Source: an uncultured Bacilli bacterium (lineage in GTDB: Bacteria; Bacillota_I; Bacilli_A; RF39; UBA660). Taken from it: a stretch of 9,677 nt of DNA. The stretch is taken from the NCBI GenBank assembly GCA_947591175.1, contig CANQDB010000051.1, positions 1 to 9,677 on the forward strand. The letters are read 5' to 3'. The notes under the pieces were generated by a model, which saw only the letters and a list, made by a program, of their open reading frames with translations, did no database searches and was not told the origin of the DNA. This document shows, in pieces, positions 6,073 through 9,677 of this stretch (position 1 is the stretch's first letter; each line of letters starts with the position of its first letter). The translations under genes were made by a program, and so were the position numbers.

Positions 6073-6775
6073 ATTCGCCTGGTTTTGATTTTTGTAAAGA
6101 AACAACTCCAAGACTGGAATATTGTGAAGGACAAGCAATGCCATTTTCACCTATTGTACAAGTAATTGGATTTTCTTCTTTATTACCATCAAACGTAAAC
6201 AAGTACTTACCATCTTCAACTTTGTAAGAACAAGAGTCTGACTGATTCTTATATATATCGTTTGCTAGATCCTTATCATCTATAACGCGATGACTAAAAG
6301 TACATTGGCCAAACATATTTGTTTCTATATACATCGTCTCATCGTAAGTTTCTCCATCAATTTGATTAAGTCCACTTCTAAAGATATTATTTTGGCTATA
6401 AATTAACATCGAGCAAATTACCGGTACTAAACTAAGACCAACAAATGCACCTAGAAAAACAAGAGATGAAAATCGAGTTCGATTCTTTTTTAAAATTAAA
6501 TAAGCAAAAAAATCAAAAGCCAAAGCTAAAACGAGAAACAAAAAAGATATTTCATGATGGACTCTAAAAGCAGCCCTTTCTATTTCGACAAAAATCCCAA
6601 TACCAAAGCCGACAGTATAAACACCACAAATTGTTTTAAGTGATAATGCTCCTAAGTATCCCTCTTTGTTTTCTTTGTTGTTTTTCTTGGTATCGCGAAA
6701 ACCTAATAACAAGATAACCGTAAATGGAAGCAATAATAAAAGCGGAGTATAAAATGATTCTAAATAATGACTCAT
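6071..6775 (-). CDS. Uncharacterised four-helix membrane protein with a Cys-containing external domain
   Basis: I do not recognise a family. The 234-residue product has four hydrophobic helices at about 10-26, 46-63, 76-95 and 103-126. The lysine/arginine-rich loops (RDTKKNNKENKE after helix 1, KKNRTR before helix 4) would be cytoplasmic by the positive-inside rule, which places both termini outside. The C-terminal region, about 127-234, is hydrophilic and acidic. It carries four cysteines (158, 182, 206, 215), enough for two disulfides outside the membrane. The ATG at 6775 has a weak AAAGG/TAGG ribosome site and an extended -10 promoter upstream. It follows yqeH on the same strand with a 63-base gap that holds only a weak terminator, so partial cotranscription is possible. 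The role is unknown. Confidence 0.85.
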   Translation of the reverse strand: MSHYLESFYTPLLLLLPFTVILLLGFRDTKKNNKENKEGYLGALSLKTICGVYTVGFGIGIFVEIERAAFRVHHEISFLFLVLALAFDFFAYLILKKNRTRFSSLVFLGAFVGLSLVPVICSMLIYSQNNIFRSGLNQIDGETYDETMYIETNMFGQCTFSHRVIDDKDLANDIYKNQSDSCSYKVEDGKYLFTFDGNKEENPITCTIGENGIACPSQYSSLGVVSLQKSKPGE

Positions 6776-6799
6776 AACTAGACCTACCTTTCACTTATA

Positions 6800-6808
6800 A
6801 GTATAGCA
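6800..6808 (-). promoter_or_regulatory. Extended -10 promoter of the membrane-protein gene
   Basis: On the minus strand TGC-TATACT forms an extended -10 element 25 bases before the ATG. No good -35 is present, which is tolerable for extended -10 promoters. The -10 and the following bases share 12 identical positions with the tgt promoter (plus-strand CTTATAAGTATA at 6794-6805 and 1245-1256). Confidence 0.5.
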
Positions 6809-6815
6809 CAATTAG

Positions 6816-6852
6816 TCCAAAAGAAAAAAAGAAAAAATCTAAATAAGATTCT
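6816..6852 (-). terminator. Weak terminator-like hairpin at the end of yqeH
   Basis: On the minus strand 6852-6846 pairs with 6840-6834 (7 bp, one G-U) around a five-base loop spanning the yqeH stop. It is followed by a long T-rich tract interrupted by single C residues. The stem is AT-rich and weak, so partial read-through into the membrane-protein gene is likely. Confidence 0.35.
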
Positions 6853-7846
6853 TCCTTGTATAAGTTGAAACTTCCTTCGGTAAATAGACTGCTACTTTAC
6901 CACGACCTACTACCTTTATCCAACCAAGACCTGAAATTACGATATCTTCATAGTACTTTAAGTCAAAGTTTTCTAAATATAAATCTTTTAAAGTTTCCTG
7001 ACGAAGAGCATTTATTCGCTTAACTTTTAAATCGTTAGAAACATAGACTGTAAAACTGTTCCTTTCACCTTCAATATAATCCATTCGTACTAAATTTTCA
7101 ATTATAATACCTTGTCCCGGTTTAAGTTGAAAAGTCTTAGGACGGATTTCTTTTTTACCTTGAATTCTTTTTAAAGTATTACTATCGACGTAATTAGCAA
7201 TACTTTCATTATCGATAAGTCCTGGTGTATCGACGATAGTTAGGCCTTCATCGATAACTATTTCTAGTTTATTTAAAGTAGTCGCAGGAAGTGGCGAAAT
7301 CGTAAGTTCTTGGTTACTTTTTGAATAAGAACTAATCATCTGATTGATTAAACTACTCTTCCCGACATTGGTATTTCCGACAACATAAACTTTATTACTA
7401 GTTTGATGCTTCTTAATCATTTGATATAGTTCATCTAAATGATACTTTTTCTTAGCACTCACAAAGACGATATCGACGAAATCCAAATTTTGTTCTTGGA
7501 GATAAGTTAATATCTTTTCTTGAGATACACTTCGGGGAAGTAAATCACATTTGTTAAGTACTAGTAAAATAGGATTTTTAAGGTACTCTTTCATAAAAGA
7601 AAGATCTTTTTCTAAACGAATAATGTCGACTACTAATAAAACTAAATCTTTAGTTCGATTGATGCTCTTTAAAATTTTGACGTATTCTTCATTTGATTTA
7701 GTCACGACTTGGTACTCGCCATAATTTTTAATCCGAAAACATCTTTCACAATAAGGATTATCTAAATTAGCAGTATATCCTTCTTGTAAGACATTAGTAT
7801 TTTGTAAAGGAATTCCACATCCTAAGCAAATTCTTTTTTTAGGCAT
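6839..7846 (-). CDS. yqeH: Ribosome biogenesis GTPase YqeH
   Basis: Circularly permuted GTPase needed for 30S subunit assembly and 16S rRNA maturation in Bacillus. The 335 residues compare with about 366 in B. subtilis, so it is slightly compact. An N-terminal zinc finger is visible (C7, C10, C33, C36, in CLGCG and CERC). The permuted G motifs follow in the order G4 NKCD at 98-101, G5 SAK at 130-132, G1 GNTNVGKSS at 157-165, G2 TT at 189-190 and G3 DTPG at 206-209. A C-terminal domain of about 120 residues follows. Its ATG lies inside the last codons of yqeG (8-base overlap, ATGCCTAA), with AAAGGGG 8 bases upstream, so translation is coupled to yqeG. In many Bacillota aroE, yhbY and nadD follow; here the next gene is an unrelated membrane protein. 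Confidence 0.96.
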   Translation of the reverse strand: MPKKRICLGCGIPLQNTNVLQEGYTANLDNPYCERCFRIKNYGEYQVVTKSNEEYVKILKSINRTKDLVLLVVDIIRLEKDLSFMKEYLKNPILLVLNKCDLLPRSVSQEKILTYLQEQNLDFVDIVFVSAKKKYHLDELYQMIKKHQTSNKVYVVGNTNVGKSSLINQMISSYSKSNQELTISPLPATTLNKLEIVIDEGLTIVDTPGLIDNESIANYVDSNTLKRIQGKKEIRPKTFQLKPGQGIIIENLVRMDYIEGERNSFTVYVSNDLKVKRINALRQETLKDLYLENFDLKYYEDIVISGLGWIKVVGRGKVAVYLPKEVSTYTRKNLI

Positions 7847-8366
7847 CGTACTTTCCCCTTTCTAATAGGTTTTCACGTTTATATTTTTTATAGATAAAAT
7901 GCTCGCATAAACGATGGACTTTCGTAATCTTCAAATCTTCATTACTTAAAGGATCAACTAAAATAGTATAGATAATACCTTTCGTACCCATTCTAATATC
8001 CGTTAATAACTGATCTCCTATAATGGCTAGTTCTTCTTTTTGACATGAGTTTTCTTTTAAGATTTTGCGAACTCCTTTTAACGATGGTTTCATTGCTAAA
8101 GATATATAGGAAACTCCTAATTTATCAGCAAATACTTTAACACGTTTTTTCGTATTATTAGAAAAAATAACAATTTGATAATCTTTTTTGAGACTTTCCA
8201 TTAACTTTTTAGTTTTTTTATTTGGTTCATCTTCTTCTAATAAAGCTACAGTATTATCGAGATCAAACAATAGAAAGCGAATACCTTTTTCTTTTAGTTT
8301 AGAATAAGGAATTGTAAAGATATCTTGATAGTAAGCATCAGGTAAATATTTTCTCTTTCGAGCCAT
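7839..8366 (-). CDS. yqeG: YqeG family HAD IIIA-type phosphatase
   Basis: HAD-superfamily phosphatase of 175 residues, the usual family size, almost always encoded directly before yqeH. The physiological substrate is not established for the family. HAD motif I is FDLDNT at 34-39 with Asp35 (nucleophile) and Asp37. Motif II is SNN at 69-71, the motif III lysine is Lys93 in MKP, and motif IV is GDQLLTD at 117-123. The N-terminus MARKRKYLPDAYYQDI is typical. The ATG at 8366 is preceded by AAGGAG 9 bases upstream and by a promoter at 8402-8430. The stop overlaps the yqeH start by 8 bases, pointing to coordinated production of the two proteins. Confidence 0.94.
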   Translation of the reverse strand: MARKRKYLPDAYYQDIFTIPYSKLKEKGIRFLLFDLDNTVALLEEDEPNKKTKKLMESLKKDYQIVIFSNNTKKRVKVFADKLGVSYISLAMKPSLKGVRKILKENSCQKEELAIIGDQLLTDIRMGTKGIIYTILVDPLSNEDLKITKVHRLCEHFIYKKYKRENLLERGKYDA

Positions 8367-8401
8367 AAGAAGTTACTCCTTTTTTTATTTTAACTACTTT
8401 T

Positions 8402-8430
8402 ATTATAACGAAAGAAACAAAAATCGTAAA
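8402..8430 (-). promoter_or_regulatory. Predicted yqeG-yqeH promoter
   Basis: On the minus strand TTTACG (8430-8425, 4 of 6 consensus) and a perfect TATAAT (8407-8402) are separated by 17 bases. They lie between the rbgA stop and the yqeG ribosome site. No terminator was seen after rbgA, so yqeG-yqeH may be served by both read-through and this promoter. Confidence 0.65.
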
Positions 8431-8434
8431 GAAT

Positions 8435-9292
8435 CTATCGGTCGAGAGTAATAGGTCCTAGATAACCCTCTTTTAAATCCTGGATGATAATCGAATAAAC
8501 TTTATCGTAATCCGTTACTCCACCTTTTAATAGTGCCCCTCTTTTTTTAGCTATTGCATCAAATGTTTCTTCGATATTATCAAAGTCTATTTTTTCAAGG
8601 CCATACCGTTTTTGTAAACTTTCAGGATAGAGAGTATACATTTTTTGCAGGATGAAGAAAGATAGTTCATCTAAATTTAAGATATCTTCTTTAATTGACG
8701 ATAAACTTGCCAAAATGTAGGCTTGTTCTTGATTTTCTAATTTTGGCCATAGAATTCCAGGTGAATCTAAAAGTTCGATATCTTTATTTATTCGAATCCA
8801 ACCCAAATTCTTGGTAACTCCAGGTTTATTTCCCGTCAAAGTCGCCTTTCTTCCTACCAAGCGATTAATTAACGTGCTCTTGCCAACATTAGGTACTCCG
8901 ATAATTAGAACTCGTAAAGCTCTATTTTGAAGTCCTCTCGCCTTCCGAATTTCATTTTGGTTTGCTACAATTTCTTTACTTTTTTCAATTAAGAAATTTA
9001 AATTTTTATCGTTCATCAAATCACAAGTGACGACATTCATACCCTCTTGTCGATACTTTTCAAGTAAGCCATCTGTTACTTTTTTATCACATAAATCATA
9101 TTTAGTGGCAATTAAAATACGTGGTTTACCTTTCAATAAATCATCGACATCTTGAACCTTAGAAGATAATGGCATTCTCGCATCAATTACTTCATAAACT
9201 AAATCGATTAAATCGATTTTTTCTTTTATTTCACGTTTTGTTTTAGCCATATGGCCGGGATACCAATTAATATTTGTTTTATTATCATTCAT
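8435..9292 (-). CDS. rbgA: Ribosome biogenesis GTPase RbgA (YlqF)
   Basis: Circularly permuted GTPase that acts late in 50S subunit assembly. It has 285 residues from the ATG at 9292, against 282 in B. subtilis. The N-terminal INWYPGHMAK at 8-17 includes His14, matching the catalytic His9 of B. subtilis RbgA. The permuted order is G4 TKYD at 63-66, G1 GVPNVGKST at 132-140, G2 Thr160 in PGVT and G3 DSPG at 176-179. The C-terminal RNA-binding domain includes KKRGALLKGG and YDK. G4 has Thr in place of the usual Asn. An in-frame GTG at 9301 would add three residues. Neither start has a strong Shine-Dalgarno (AAAGAGAG upstream), which fits initiation by coupling to the upstream KilA-N-type gene, whose stop overlaps this start by 8 bases. 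Confidence 0.96.
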   Translation of the reverse strand: MNDNKTNINWYPGHMAKTKREIKEKIDLIDLVYEVIDARMPLSSKVQDVDDLLKGKPRILIATKYDLCDKKVTDGLLEKYRQEGMNVVTCDLMNDKNLNFLIEKSKEIVANQNEIRKARGLQNRALRVLIIGVPNVGKSTLINRLVGRKATLTGNKPGVTKNLGWIRINKDIELLDSPGILWPKLENQEQAYILASLSSIKEDILNLDELSFFILQKMYTLYPESLQKRYGLEKIDFDNIEETFDAIAKKRGALLKGGVTDYDKVYSIIIQDLKEGYLGPITLDR

Positions 9293-9677
9293 TTTTATCA
9301 CTACTCTCTTTAGGTTCTTTTAATAATTTGATTTCTTCAGCATCATTAAGTACATCTAATTGATATTTCGCAATAACACTTAATATATCAAATCTTTCTT
9401 CCTTACTTTTACCTTCTTTAATTAATTCTGCATTATGTGATTCAAGATTTGATAATACCGTTAATTCATTAATGGAAGCATAGTCTCTAATATTAGAATT
9501 TTTTGCTAAATTAGGATTAAGTTCTCTCCATTTTTTTGCTGTAGTATGAAATAATACAACATTTAAAATATCTGCTTCTTCTGCATATTTTAGCCATTCC
9601 CTATTTTTAAAATAATCATTATCTGGTAATATATATCTTTTTATAGCATCCGTATGAATTAAATAATTATTCTTTGT
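9285..9677 (-). CDS. KilA-N domain-type protein, C-terminal part (runs off the window)
   Basis: The last 130 codons of a minus-strand gene whose 5' end lies beyond 9677. I read it by translating the end of the window. The frame is open from the edge to the TGA at 9287-9285. The stretch with FHTTAKKWRELNP (43-55 of the visible part), NIRDYASI (62-69), LSNLESHNAELI (75-86) and a following EERFDIL matches my recollection of the conserved C-terminal region of bacterial KilA-N domain proteins. These are virus- and phage-associated DNA-binding proteins of poorly known cellular role. The KilA-N domain itself would be upstream and is not visible. The TGA lies within ATGAATGA at the rbgA start. G+C in 9361-9660 is 75 of 300 by hand count (25%), clearly lower than the 32-40% seen in sampled lines of the neighbours, hinting at acquired DNA. 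Confidence 0.8.
   Translation of the reverse strand, partial: TKNNYLIHTDAIKRYILPDNDYFKNREWLKYAEEADILNVVLFHTTAKKWRELNPNLAKNSNIRDYASINELTVLSNLESHNAELIKEGKSKEERFDILSVIAKYQLDVLNDAEEIKLLKEPKESSDKNE

Noticed and set aside
5902..6150. Minus-strand frame spanning the convergent gene ends
   Set aside because: It would cross the strong terminator at 6046-6072 and overlaps two well-supported genes out of frame.
1..9677. CRISPR array, tRNA or rRNA genes, IS element, or toxin-antitoxin pair
   Set aside because: No regularly spaced repeats, no tRNA-like cloverleaf or rRNA sequence, no transposase, and no toxin-type motif were seen. The small plus-strand gene has no partner.

Overview
The window looks like chromosomal DNA of a low-GC Bacillota, most like a Bacilli or Erysipelotrichia-type gut lineage. 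The evidence is the AT-rich sequence, strong AAGGAG-type ribosome binding sites, U-rich intrinsic terminators and Firmicutes-type genes (yqeG-yqeH, rbgA/ylqF, a ruvA-ruvB-queA cluster, a YdaD-like dehydrogenase). TGA acts as a stop and Trp is TGG in the genes read, so the UGA=Trp code of Mycoplasmatales is not supported. I cannot name a species.

Layout from left to right. Positions 1-106 hold two terminator-like hairpins. tgt (minus, to 1225) follows. A small plus-strand gene of unknown function (1345-1734) comes next; it has a strong promoter placed back to back with the tgt promoter. Then comes a minus-strand operon read right to left: ruvA (5040-4483), ruvB (4472-3459), an uncharacterised 213-residue gene (3442-2801) and queA (2786-1761). 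A plus-strand short-chain dehydrogenase gene (5158-6045) diverges from ruvA. It ends at a terminator shared with a convergent four-helix membrane protein gene (6775-6071). Further right is a minus-strand ribosome-assembly group: rbgA (9292-8435), yqeG (8366-7839) and yqeH (7846-6839). At the right edge is the C-terminal part of a KilA-N-type protein whose stop codon overlaps the start of rbgA. No stretch of 300 bases or more lacks a gene.

How the genes work together. QueA and Tgt are two steps of tRNA queuosine synthesis. RuvA and RuvB form the Holliday-junction branch-migration motor. RbgA and YqeH are circularly permuted GTPases for late 50S and for 30S assembly, with the HAD-like YqeG coupled to YqeH. 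Most of the window is ordinary housekeeping sequence, and I did not find a convincing new multi-gene system. The parts most worth a second look are the KilA-N gene coupled to rbgA, the two unrecognised proteins placed in the ruv/que neighbourhood, the abutting divergent promoters at 1251-1311, and an apparent excess of the tetranucleotide TCGA.
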